DNA of 64,000 bases. It comes from CAVQBP01 sp963723205. GTDB lineage: Bacteria; Bacteroidota; Ignavibacteria; Ignavibacteriales; Ignavibacteriaceae. Position numbers and translations under genes: made by a program. Each line of letters starts with the position of its first letter. Position 1 is the stretch's first letter. Below the pieces are notes generated by a model, which searched no databases, was not told where the DNA came from, and worked only from the letters and a program-made list of their open reading frames with translations. Positions 53,101-61,634 of the stretch are shown piece by piece. The DNA lies in the NCBI GenBank assembly GCA_963723205.1, contig CAVRQC010000033.1, forward strand, positions 310,001 to 374,000, given 5' to 3'.

Positions 53101-53618
53101 GTTACTATTACAATATCAGAGAAGGTATAGGTACGCATAAATCACCTGAACTTTATGGAGCCTTTCCTACTGATCCGTATTCACATACACCAATGAATAT
53201 GGGTGCACAACAGCCCGGAATGACCGGGCAGGTAAAGGAAGATATTATTTCAAGGTTTGGTGAACTTGGTGTAATAATAAGAAACGGCAAAATTCAATTT
53301 AATCCCATTCTACTGAATAAGGATGAATTCCTGAAGAAGTCACAGGTTTTTCAGTATTATGATTTAAAAGGCGTTTATCAATCACTGATGTTAAATCCCG
53401 GTATGCTTGCATTTACTTTATGTCAGATCCCCGTTATTTACATACTTTCTGAAGAGAAGAAAATAATATTGACAAGAAAAGATGCTGTTGAAGAAGAAAT
53501 CGAGGGACTAACCTTAGAACAAAACATAAGCAAATTAATTTTCGAGCGTAAAGAACAAATTACAAAAATAAAAGTATTAATTAGCAATTTAAATAAAGAA
53601 AAGAAGGTGAACATATGA
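50139..53618 (+). CDS. Cytoplasmic beta-1,3-oligoglucan phosphorylase-like protein (GH149/GH161/GH94 clan)
   Basis: The 1159-residue protein has no signal. It has a beta-sandwich N-terminal region, then a six-hairpin barrel with the block RPEWNDANNALVGYGASMVT near residue 650, whose Asp matches the general acid of GH94-clan phosphorylases, and LPLTFSRRHGDPSRPWNLFS, RDIFQNWEALALSFP. The length of about 1,150 residues is typical of GH149 and GH161, which split beta-1,3-glucan oligosaccharides with phosphate to give glucose-1-phosphate; GH94 proteins are usually shorter. It lies in the same operon as a symporter and laminarinases, which matches this function. The stop overlaps the TonB receptor start (ATGA). 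The family level (GH149 vs GH161) cannot be decided by eye. Confidence 0.78.
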   Translation: MNTQEIHIGNNLLKENTGQVHGDILFIENENYYKITCYDKMPPFLMNIVSSTDLWMFISSNGALTAGRKNPDHALFPYYTDDRIHDSYDITGNKTVVLVNKDGKLFLWEPFSNTYSGLYNIQRNIYKNISGNKLIFEEINHDLSVTYKYSWLNCDRFGFVKKSKILNNNNEKIQVNILDGIQNILPSSTDRKFQLEYSTLLDGYKKNELIENIGLGLFTLSSIPTDKAEPSEALKATTVWSVGLVNALVLLSSNQIDSFRQGKPVKQENISNGTRGAYLLQSGFELINNSEKEWYIAADIDKDQTGVAEISSLLNSRQNLKQLIEDEVLKSTIELNYKIANADGFELTNDPLITARHFSNVIFNVLRGGVFDNNYLIDKKDFYQFVQNANYRLTDKLEEFFDKLPEQFNLMDLTCAAQNFQDPDFEKLSYEYLPLTFSRRHGDPSRPWNLFSIDIKDEHGNKILNYQGNWRDIFQNWEALALSFPSYIENMIAKFVNASTADGYNPYKITRDGFDWEVLEPSDSWSYIGYWGDHQVIYLLRLLELAVKYHPGSLQSFIKKEIFTYANVPYRIKSYDEIVTNPHTTIDFDFKLDAEIRNKVKEIGNDGKYLQNRDNENYHVNLGEKLLVLILTRLSNFIPEAGIWMNTQRPEWNDANNALVGYGASMVTLYFLRRFIEFCISIFKDEEDEQIKISKEIIEWFNNINSALKEFQYLLKDPISNINRRSILDRLGIAGSNYRLNIYSEGFSGKKEFLNISDLLSFLQISLEYLDHSSRANKRNDGLYHSYNLVKFDDQNKICIRNLYEMLEGQVAVLQSGLLSPEESIDLISSLEKSKLYRKDQSSYLLYPDRVLPLFTEKNIIPKDLLEQSNLLKTLINNSDKSIVEKDINGRVHFNSNFRNAGQLKKILDEQLNSYKPDSEEIKLILNIYETVFNHKSFTGRSGSFYKYEGLGSIYWHMVSKLLLAVQETYFKTAETSINISALAGLKSYYYNIREGIGTHKSPELYGAFPTDPYSHTPMNMGAQQPGMTGQVKEDIISRFGELGVIIRNGKIQFNPILLNKDEFLKKSQVFQYYDLKGVYQSLMLNPGMLAFTLCQIPVIYILSEEKKIILTRKDAVEEEIEGLTLEQNISKLIFERKEQITKIKVLISNLNKEKKVNI

Positions 53619-56530
53619 ATAAACCTAGACTATTTCTTTGGTTAATTTTTCTTTCAATTATCGTCCTGCCGTCATTAGTATTAGCTAACGGAAAAATTTC
53701 AGGCAAGGTAACCGACAAGGAGACTGGTTCTGGGCTGCCGGGTGCAAATGTGTTTTTAGTAAATACCAGTATCGGTGTAGCTACCGATATCAATGGTAAT
53801 TATACTATTACCAACGTACCGGAGGGTGATTATACACTTCGCGCTTCTTATCTTGGCTATAATACTGTGAATGTCGATATTAAAATTACTCCCGGTAATG
53901 TAACTCTAAACAATAATTTTGAGTTAGTTCCTTTAGCTGTTGAAGGAAAGGAAGTTTTAGTAACTGCTCAGGCTGTAGGACAAATGCAGGCAATAAACCA
54001 GCAGATTTCTTCAAACTCAGTCGTAAATGTTGTCTCGAGTGCTAAAATAAAAGAATTGCCTGAATCAAATGCAGCAGAGGCTGTCGGTCGCTTACCCGGA
54101 ATTTCCTTGGAAAGAGAAGGGGGAGAAGGAAACAAAGTTGTAATTCGTGGTTTGGCACCGCAATACAACAAGATAGAGATTAATGGTGTTAGTATGGCTG
54201 CTACCGGGCCAGACGATAGAAGTGTTGATCTGAGCATGATATCACCGTATACTCTTGAAGGAATAGAAGTCAGTAAAACTGCTATGGCAGATCAGGATGC
54301 TAATCAAATAGGTGGCAGTGTAAACTTTCTTCTCAGAGATGCACCGGAAAGACCAACTCTAAGTCTTACGGCTCAAGGAGGTTACGATGCATTGCGCAGT
54401 AAAGCTGAGAACTATTACTATGTCGCTAGCGGTGGCATGAGATTTTTTGATAACAAGCTTGGCTTATTTCTTCAGGGAAACCTGGAAAAGACCGATAGAA
54501 GCAGCAATGGTATTACTTCCAACTATGTAATGCAATTTGACACTCTGACTCTTGCCAATAATCTAAATGTTCAGGATATTCAAAGAACTAATAAAAGAAC
54601 AGGCGGGGTGTTAGTGCTGGACTACAGGCTTCCATCCACAAAACTTAAATTATCAAGCACAGTAAATAATATTGATATTACTTCTACACTCAGACAGGAA
54701 AATTTTGATCCGGTTGGAAGAAACCATAATTACCAGGCGACTTATCAGGATGGTAGTCTTTTAACTCTTTTAAATACTCTTCGGATTGAACAATCTTTTA
54801 GCAATCTGAAAATTGTTGGTAATGTCAGCTATACCGAATCAAAGACCGATGTCCCTAAACAGATACAAATGAATGCTTATGAAAATAATGCTTATCAATC
54901 AAGCTGGTCCTGGGATAGTTATCAGATCTATCCGCTTGATATTGTAAACAAGGCATATAATAACATAAGTAACAGTAAGGTTAATCAGTTCTACGGGAGG
55001 GACAGTACATCTTTAGAGCAGCAGACAGCAGCAAAACTCAGCTTTGAGGGGGGATTTAAAACCGACTTAGTTGATTTTAACATAAAAATTGGGGGAGAAT
55101 TTAAACATAAATTTAAAAAATATGATTTTAATCAATATGAGATACCCCTGGGATGGCAGGACCTGGCTCTTGTCAGACTGTATTTATCCCAAAGATTCGG
55201 TGTAACCGGTTATGATTATTCTAATGATGATTTTCCTTATGCTCCTTTTATCGATAATAACTACAATCCGGGCGATTTCAAAGCAGGCGGAAATTATACA
55301 ATCAGCCGTGTTCCTAATGCAACCACCATGCTTGATGTATATAATGAAATTAAGAATTTAAAATCGGTAAACGGTGCTCCGGTCTCAAAGACTTTATATT
55401 ATGATTATACAAATTCTAACCTTAATGATTATGCAGGCCATGAAAATTATTATGCTGCTTATATTTTACCGACAATAACATTCGGAAACAAACTGGTAAC
55501 ATTTATTCCGGGATTTAGATACGAACATAACGAAACCGAATATACAGCTAACAGATCTAATGGTCCCGGAAAACCAACCGATCCGTTTATTTATTTTGCT
55601 TACACCTCATCAAGGCAGAATAATTACCTGCTCCCTATGATCCATGTTAAATACCAGCCTTTCGATTGGTTTGATATTCGTGCGAGTTATACAAAAACTC
55701 TTGCCCGGCCTAATTATAACAGACTTATACCAACCTGGACTTCTTTTGGAAGCAGTATAACCTGGAATAATGTAGATCTTAAACCTGCACAATCACAAAA
55801 CCTGGATCTTTATTTTTCATTCTATACACAAAAGGTGGGACTGTTCAGCTTTGGTATTTTCCAAAAACAAATAAAAGATTTTGTTTTTGCTACTACGACA
55901 TTTATTGCTGATCCGTCTCAAATCAGACCTGAGTGGCCTTCCACTGTAATAGTCGGCGGAACAATAAGCGGTTATACGAATAGTAATGATATGGCAAAAT
56001 TGAAAGGCCTGGAAGCTGAGTGGCAGTCTAATTTCTGGTTCCTGCCGGGAATATTAAAAGGCCTGGTTGTAAATGTTAATTATACTTATACCGATTCCCG
56101 TATTAAATACCCCAAATTTGTTCCTGTTTATGTTTATGAGCGGAGAGGTCCGGTATTAGTAAAAAAATTGACCGGAACTGCTGATCAGGGGTATTATGAT
56201 CGACTGCTTTATCAACCAACTCATATCGTGAATGTTGAAGTGGGATTTGATTACGAAGGCTTCTCTATTCGGGGTTCAATGCAGTATACATCTGATGTTT
56301 TTATTTCAAACAATTTTTACGAGGAATTACGTCAGACTACAAATCCTTTAACTCTGTGGAATATGAAAATACGCCAACAATTACCAATTGAAGGCTTACA
56401 GGTATTCTTAAATGTTAATAATATTTCTAAAGCAGTTTATCAGACTTCAAATTATGGAACGGGATGGTTTACAAACAGAGGTTATTACGGTTTAACAGCA
56501 GATTTAGGAATAACATATACTATACTATAA
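53615..56530 (+). CDS. TonB-dependent outer-membrane receptor, carboxypeptidase-regulatory-like domain, no SusD partner
   Basis: The 971-residue protein has a signal peptide (VLAN), a carboxypeptidase-regulatory-like domain (GKISGKVTDKETGSGLPGAN, about 26-115), a plug (ELPESNAAEAVGRLPGISLE, VVIRGLAPQYNKIEINGVS, about 140-245) and a 22-strand barrel to the C-terminus (GLTADLGITYTIL). This layout is like the receptors that import oligosaccharides in Bacteroidota, yet no SusD-like gene lies nearby. Its start overlaps the phosphorylase stop by four bases, so uptake and intracellular use are translationally linked. Imported substrate is inferred to be beta-glucan oligosaccharide. Confidence 0.9.
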   Translation: MNKPRLFLWLIFLSIIVLPSLVLANGKISGKVTDKETGSGLPGANVFLVNTSIGVATDINGNYTITNVPEGDYTLRASYLGYNTVNVDIKITPGNVTLNNNFELVPLAVEGKEVLVTAQAVGQMQAINQQISSNSVVNVVSSAKIKELPESNAAEAVGRLPGISLEREGGEGNKVVIRGLAPQYNKIEINGVSMAATGPDDRSVDLSMISPYTLEGIEVSKTAMADQDANQIGGSVNFLLRDAPERPTLSLTAQGGYDALRSKAENYYYVASGGMRFFDNKLGLFLQGNLEKTDRSSNGITSNYVMQFDTLTLANNLNVQDIQRTNKRTGGVLVLDYRLPSTKLKLSSTVNNIDITSTLRQENFDPVGRNHNYQATYQDGSLLTLLNTLRIEQSFSNLKIVGNVSYTESKTDVPKQIQMNAYENNAYQSSWSWDSYQIYPLDIVNKAYNNISNSKVNQFYGRDSTSLEQQTAAKLSFEGGFKTDLVDFNIKIGGEFKHKFKKYDFNQYEIPLGWQDLALVRLYLSQRFGVTGYDYSNDDFPYAPFIDNNYNPGDFKAGGNYTISRVPNATTMLDVYNEIKNLKSVNGAPVSKTLYYDYTNSNLNDYAGHENYYAAYILPTITFGNKLVTFIPGFRYEHNETEYTANRSNGPGKPTDPFIYFAYTSSRQNNYLLPMIHVKYQPFDWFDIRASYTKTLARPNYNRLIPTWTSFGSSITWNNVDLKPAQSQNLDLYFSFYTQKVGLFSFGIFQKQIKDFVFATTTFIADPSQIRPEWPSTVIVGGTISGYTNSNDMAKLKGLEAEWQSNFWFLPGILKGLVVNVNYTYTDSRIKYPKFVPVYVYERRGPVLVKKLTGTADQGYYDRLLYQPTHIVNVEVGFDYEGFSIRGSMQYTSDVFISNNFYEELRQTTNPLTLWNMKIRQQLPIEGLQVFLNVNNISKAVYQTSNYGTGWFTNRGYYGLTADLGITYTIL

Positions 56531-56644
56531 AAAAATAAAAATTATCAATGTCATTTAGAAAAAAGGAGGTTAAATGATTGTTTAAAGTTTTTTTCCGATT
56601 AAGGTAGCTTTTTAAATAACCAATACTAAATAAAAGGAGTAGTC

Positions 56645-58309
56645 ATGAAGTTCTTTAAAACCATTTTCACTTACATCTTTCTGGTTCTTCTGGTTGGCAC
56701 TTTGCAAGCACAAAGTGCGGACACGGTAGTTGTTCCTGCGACTAATAGTGATGGAACACCGTATTTCGATTCCATAATCGATTATGTAGTAGCAGATACA
56801 AATTCTGATGGTTCACAAAAACATATGACATATAGATTGGAAAGAGGTCAGTTCTACATACTGAATCAGGCGATTACTTTAAGAAATCCGGTTGAAATAG
56901 TCGCCTATCCCCCTGAAGCGAACGATTCAACTAAAACTCCTCCCAAAATTATGTCTAATATTAATTCGGATGGCGGCACTTCCACCGGAAATTTGATCAT
57001 TACATTTGCCGATATAACATTAAAAAATCTCTGGCTCAGCGGCATCGATTATGGTGCAGTTAACCATGGATGGGGACAGGATGGAGCTCTTTGGGTTCAG
57101 GATTCCATGGTAACTGTTAATATGGACGGTATATGGTGCGATTATAACAGCTGGTCTGCTTTTGGTTCTACCCAGCCGCATACAAGTTGGCATATTAATA
57201 ACATGCATGCTAGAAATGAGCAGAATGAAGGTGATCAATGGACTACATTTTTATTCTATATGGAAACTGCAACTGAAATTGATACCTTTATTGTAACTAA
57301 TACTTCTTATTTCCAATCAAATAGTTTCTTTCTCTTCCCGCCAAAAGTCGTAAAATATTTGGAAGTTGACCATTGTACTTTTGTGAATACTTTAAAGTGG
57401 CCCTTCCACCAGACTCAATGGCTTACCGCTAAATTTACAAATAATATATTCTATAATGCAGGCGCACTTGGTTTAACTGCAGCAGAAGCCGAGTCACAGG
57501 ATCCGAACGGTTTGATGTACGGAATTATTAATGTTGATACTCTGTTTGCACATGCTGCTGGCGGAGATACCTTGACTCCAAGTCCATATACAATTCCCGA
57601 AAATCAGAGAGTTATTGAAGTAAAAAATAATGACTGGTTTTATAGCTCGGATGTTGAAAATTACCTGGCTAGTCATGATTCTGTTATGCATCCTGTTTGG
57701 ATGAATTCGCGTACAGTCTCGATGTTCGCTGATAAAACTACCTGGCCTGGTCTGGTTGAAGAGAGTACATGGAATCAGGACCCCATGTTCAATGATTTTG
57801 CGGACCTATCTGTAGCAACCGGATTATTAGCTCAAGTTTGTGCTGATATTAGAGCTGGTAGTACCCATCCATGGCCGTGGGAACAAGATCAAGAAACCGA
57901 TCCGGATTATTACAAACTATTTATTCAATATCCTACAGCTGAAAACTTCAGATCTAATTCAGGCTTAATGGGAACAGACGGAAAGCCGATTGGTGATTTA
58001 AGTTATTATCCACTAACCGGTGTTGAAGATCTGCAGCAGCTCCCAACTTCATTTAGATTGGAACAGAATTATCCTAATCCGTTTAATCCAACTACAAAAA
58101 TTCAATTCTCAATTGCTAAATCAGGACATTTTACGCTAAGTGTTTATAATGTTCTGGGTCAGAAAGTAGCAACGCTGGTTAATGGTGAAATGAATGTTGG
58201 TTTGCATTCTGTAAACTTTAATGCTAAAAATTTAGCTTCAGGTTTATACATTTATAAATTGAGCGGAAATAATGTAAATCTGACCAAGAAAATGATGCTG
58301 CTTAAATAA
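56645..58309 (+). CDS. T9SS-exported right-handed beta-helix protein, possible surface glycan-binding protein
   Basis: The 554-residue protein has a signal (TLQAQS) and a T9SS sorting domain from about residue 470 (EQNYPNPFNPTTKIQF ... KKMMLLK). The middle has repeated short beta-strands, likely a parallel beta-helix (IITFADITLKNLWLSGID, WHINNMHARNEQ, YLEVDHCTFVNTLKWPFHQ, AKFTNNIFYNAGALG). No catalytic acids of known polysaccharide lyases or hydrolases are clear. Placed right after a TonB receptor and before a terminator, it may take the place of SusD/SusE in holding glucan at the surface. It has a good ribosome site (AAAAGGAGTAGTC). Function is a hypothesis only. Confidence 0.75.
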   Translation: MKFFKTIFTYIFLVLLVGTLQAQSADTVVVPATNSDGTPYFDSIIDYVVADTNSDGSQKHMTYRLERGQFYILNQAITLRNPVEIVAYPPEANDSTKTPPKIMSNINSDGGTSTGNLIITFADITLKNLWLSGIDYGAVNHGWGQDGALWVQDSMVTVNMDGIWCDYNSWSAFGSTQPHTSWHINNMHARNEQNEGDQWTTFLFYMETATEIDTFIVTNTSYFQSNSFFLFPPKVVKYLEVDHCTFVNTLKWPFHQTQWLTAKFTNNIFYNAGALGLTAAEAESQDPNGLMYGIINVDTLFAHAAGGDTLTPSPYTIPENQRVIEVKNNDWFYSSDVENYLASHDSVMHPVWMNSRTVSMFADKTTWPGLVEESTWNQDPMFNDFADLSVATGLLAQVCADIRAGSTHPWPWEQDQETDPDYYKLFIQYPTAENFRSNSGLMGTDGKPIGDLSYYPLTGVEDLQQLPTSFRLEQNYPNPFNPTTKIQFSIAKSGHFTLSVYNVLGQKVATLVNGEMNVGLHSVNFNAKNLASGLYIYKLSGNNVNLTKKMMLLK

Positions 58310-58324
58310 AAGAAGATTAATTAT

Positions 58325-58354
58325 AAAGAGTGCTCTTTACAGGGCACTCTTTTT
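58325..58354 (+). terminator. Rho-independent terminator after the beta-helix gene
   Basis: AAAGAGTGC (58325-58333) pairs with GCACTCTTT (58344-58352) around a 10-base loop and runs into a six-base T tract. It likely ends the transporter-GH16-phosphorylase-receptor-beta-helix transcript, making the GH55-like gene a separate unit. Confidence 0.85.
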
Positions 58355-58459
58355 CGTTTCCGTTTTTAAGTAAGAAAAAAATATAAAATTTACTAAAGAT
58401 TGCTCACATATTTCTTCTGATGCATAATAGTGCTTTATATACTGAACAGGGATATTGCA

Positions 58460-61400
58460 ATGTACCTAACTGAAAAATTATCCGGCATATTAATAATTCT
58501 AATATTCTTTTTCCTGCCGCAGGAAATTCAAACTACAAATTTTAAAGGAGAAAAATATGCAGGAGATTTTACTCCGGGAAAATCTTTTTATACTGAACCG
58601 CTGGAAGATCAAAAAGCTGTTTATTTAACTCCTGAAAATTTTTCTGTTACTCCAAACGAAAAAGGTGATGATTCTAATGCCCTCCAGGAGGCAATAAATA
58701 AAGCCGAAGAACAATCGGTATTTAGTATTGTTATGATTCCTGAGGGTGAATACCAAATCACAAAAACTATATATGTATGGAAAGGTATTCGGTTAATAGG
58801 ATATGGAAAAACCAGACCAGTCTTTGTACTGGAAAAAAATACGCCCGGATTTCAGGAAGGTACCGGCAAATATATGATTCATTTTGCAAGTAATAAACCG
58901 AAAGACGGACGTCCGATTCGTGACGCAAATCCTGGTACTTTTTACAGTGCAATCAGTAATATTAATTTTAAGATAGAAGATGGGAATCCCACAGCTGTTG
59001 CCGTACGTTCTCATTTTGCTCAGCATTGTTACATAGCTCATGTCGATTTTTATATTAATAATGGCAAAGCGGGAGTAGAAGAAGTAGGTAATGAAATAGA
59101 TGACTGCCGTTTCTTCGGAGGTGAATGCGGTATTATTACTACAAAGCCGTCACCAAGCTGGCCGTTTCTTATGGTAGACAGTTACTTTGAAGGACAAAAG
59201 AAAACAGCAATTTCTACTGAAGAAGCAGGTCTTACTCTTGTCAGAAATTATTTTAAGAATGTACCCAGTGCAGTAATTGTTAATCCCGACCGTGCAGAAG
59301 AACTTTTTTTAACGGATTCACGTTTCGAAAATATCAGTGGCCCCGCAATAGTTATTAGTGATGAATATAATGCACGCCCTCAATTTAATTTAAAAAATGT
59401 CGTGTGTATCAATACTCCTATCCTCGCATTTTTCCGTGAAAGTAAAAGAGAAATTAAGATTCATAATAAAATTTATTGTGTTACTGATTTTAGTCACGGG
59501 ATGCAGATTGCTGATCTTGGTTATGCCCCGGAAATAAAAACTACAAATAAATTTACTCCTTTAAGAAAAATTCCTGAACTGATGAAATCCGATATACCTC
59601 AACTTCCACCATGTAAAGATTGGGTGAATATCTCCTCATTAGGAGCAAAAGGAGACGGGGTAACTGATGATACGGAAGTTCTGAAAAAAGCGATTTCAAA
59701 ATATAAAGCAATTTATTTGCCTACGGGGCGCTATCTTGTAACGCAAACTATTGCACTTAAAAAAAAGACAATTCTGATAGGACTTAATCCGATAACAACT
59801 CAAATAGTTCTGGCTGATAAATCACCCGGATTTGAAGGAATTGGAAGTCCCCAAGCATTAATTGAGGCTCCTAAAGAAGGAGAGAATATAATTACAGGAA
59901 TCGGATTAGATCCTGGAGCCTTTAATAATCGTACTGTTGCAGCTAAATGGATGGCAGATTCAAATTCTTATATGAATGATATACGTTTTATAGGCGGTCA
60001 CGGAACATATAATCCTGATGGTTCGGGAGTTCCGGTATATAATGAAACACGCAGCGGTACGGCTTTTAAAAATCGAAAATGGGATTCGCAGTATTGGAGC
60101 TTATGGATCACCAATGGCGGCGGTGGAACATTTAAGGATATCTGGACACCTAACACATTTGCAGAGGCGGGAATTTATATCTCCAACACTACTACTCCGG
60201 GACGCCTTTATGCAACGTCTATAGAACATCATGTTCGAAATGAGGTCATTATTAGAAATGTATCCAACTGGAAAATTTATGATATGCAGATGGAAGAAGA
60301 GAGTGCTGAAAGTCCTCATGCATTACCTCTAAGGATAGAAAACTCAAGCAACATAACATTTGCAAATTTATACCTTTACCGTGTTATAAGGATGATTAGT
60401 CCGTATCTTAACGGCGTAGTTATGAATTCATGTAAGAATATAGAATTCAACGGAATACATGTTTACAGTCCGGGCAAATTTTCTTATGATAATACTCTTT
60501 TTGATCAAACACATAATTATCAGATAAGGGAAAGAGAAATTGCGAGATTAAATATATCCGGTAAACCGCCTAAAAAATATGTCATCAAACATAATCCGGC
60601 AATTGTTTCTCCTGGTGCTAATGTTGAAAAAGTGGCAGGGGGATTCGAGTTTATTGATGGTGCTGCAGTTGATAGTAATGGAAATATATATTTTACAGAT
60701 TCACGGTGGCGTAAGATTTATCGTTGGTCTCCGGAAGAAAAAAAATTAAATCTTATCCGGGAACTTCTAATTACTCCTGCGGCACTTGTATTCGATCAAT
60801 CAGGCAATCTGCTTGTAACTACAAATGAAGGGAAAGTAGTTGCATTTAATCCTGATAGTACTGAAGATAATTTCCGGGTTCTCAAACCGGTACCGCCAGG
60901 TTCACATAATGCAAAAATTGCAGTATTACCAGCACACAGATGGCGGGATGAGCATGACTTTCTTACTGTAACTACTTATACAAAAGATAATCCACCCGTT
61001 ACACATTCATCATATACTGCATATTTAAGATATTTCCAGAAGGAATCATTTGATCCCCTGAAAGAGCAGTTTGTCTCTCCTGACGGTACTACATTTATTC
61101 CTCAGTGTGAAGATCTACGTCGTGCATATTCTTTGCGAAAAGCTGTGCCGGATCAACCTTTTTATATGGCTGATGAATTCGGGCAGAAGACTTACAAGTT
61201 TTCTGTCAATCCTGATGGTTCACTTTCCAATCCAAAATTATTTGCAGAGAGAGGCGAACTTGATGTTGCTGTGGATTCTAAAGGGAATGTTTATATACCG
61301 GCAGGAAATATATTTGTATATGATTCATCAGGAAAACAAATTGATGAAATAAAAGTACCGGAAAGACCAGCTTCAATTGTGTTCGGGGGAAAAGACAGAA

Positions 61401-61477
61401 GCATTCTTTTCATTCTTGCAAGATCATCATTGTACAAGATTAATACTATTAATAGCGGACGGGATTTAACCAGGTAG
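58460..61477 (+). CDS. GH55-like exo-beta-1,3-glucanase (tandem beta-helix) fused to a C-terminal propeller
   Basis: Starting at ATG 58460 (an upstream in-frame TTG at 58430 is less likely because AACAGGGAT lies between), the protein has about 1005 residues. A signal peptide is followed by a first pectate-lyase-like beta-helix domain (GDDSNALQEAINKAEEQ ... IPEGEYQITKTIYVW). A second follows from about 395 (SLGAKGDGVTDDTEVLKKAI ... LPTGRYLVTQTI). Tandem helices of this form are the GH55 architecture, an exo-acting beta-1,3-glucanase. The last part, from about 720, is an NHL/SMP-30-like beta-propeller (DGAAVDSNGNIYFTDSRW, LDVAVDSKGNVYIPAGN), not usual in GH55. It may bind product or polymer. 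GH55 catalytic Glu was not pinned down. Confidence 0.72.
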   Translation: MYLTEKLSGILIILIFFFLPQEIQTTNFKGEKYAGDFTPGKSFYTEPLEDQKAVYLTPENFSVTPNEKGDDSNALQEAINKAEEQSVFSIVMIPEGEYQITKTIYVWKGIRLIGYGKTRPVFVLEKNTPGFQEGTGKYMIHFASNKPKDGRPIRDANPGTFYSAISNINFKIEDGNPTAVAVRSHFAQHCYIAHVDFYINNGKAGVEEVGNEIDDCRFFGGECGIITTKPSPSWPFLMVDSYFEGQKKTAISTEEAGLTLVRNYFKNVPSAVIVNPDRAEELFLTDSRFENISGPAIVISDEYNARPQFNLKNVVCINTPILAFFRESKREIKIHNKIYCVTDFSHGMQIADLGYAPEIKTTNKFTPLRKIPELMKSDIPQLPPCKDWVNISSLGAKGDGVTDDTEVLKKAISKYKAIYLPTGRYLVTQTIALKKKTILIGLNPITTQIVLADKSPGFEGIGSPQALIEAPKEGENIITGIGLDPGAFNNRTVAAKWMADSNSYMNDIRFIGGHGTYNPDGSGVPVYNETRSGTAFKNRKWDSQYWSLWITNGGGGTFKDIWTPNTFAEAGIYISNTTTPGRLYATSIEHHVRNEVIIRNVSNWKIYDMQMEEESAESPHALPLRIENSSNITFANLYLYRVIRMISPYLNGVVMNSCKNIEFNGIHVYSPGKFSYDNTLFDQTHNYQIREREIARLNISGKPPKKYVIKHNPAIVSPGANVEKVAGGFEFIDGAAVDSNGNIYFTDSRWRKIYRWSPEEKKLNLIRELLITPAALVFDQSGNLLVTTNEGKVVAFNPDSTEDNFRVLKPVPPGSHNAKIAVLPAHRWRDEHDFLTVTTYTKDNPPVTHSSYTAYLRYFQKESFDPLKEQFVSPDGTTFIPQCEDLRRAYSLRKAVPDQPFYMADEFGQKTYKFSVNPDGSLSNPKLFAERGELDVAVDSKGNVYIPAGNIFVYDSSGKQIDEIKVPERPASIVFGGKDRSILFILARSSLYKINTINSGRDLTR

Positions 61478-61634
61478 CTGATGTCTGATTAATCAATATA
61501 ATATCTATTAAATAATGAAAATTATTGGCTCATTTTAATTATTTAAAGCGGTCAGTAAAAATATTCTACCGTGTTTAATATAATTTTAATAAAAATATTA
61601 TATCAGTAACTAAAGTAGATTCAAAGGTGAAATT

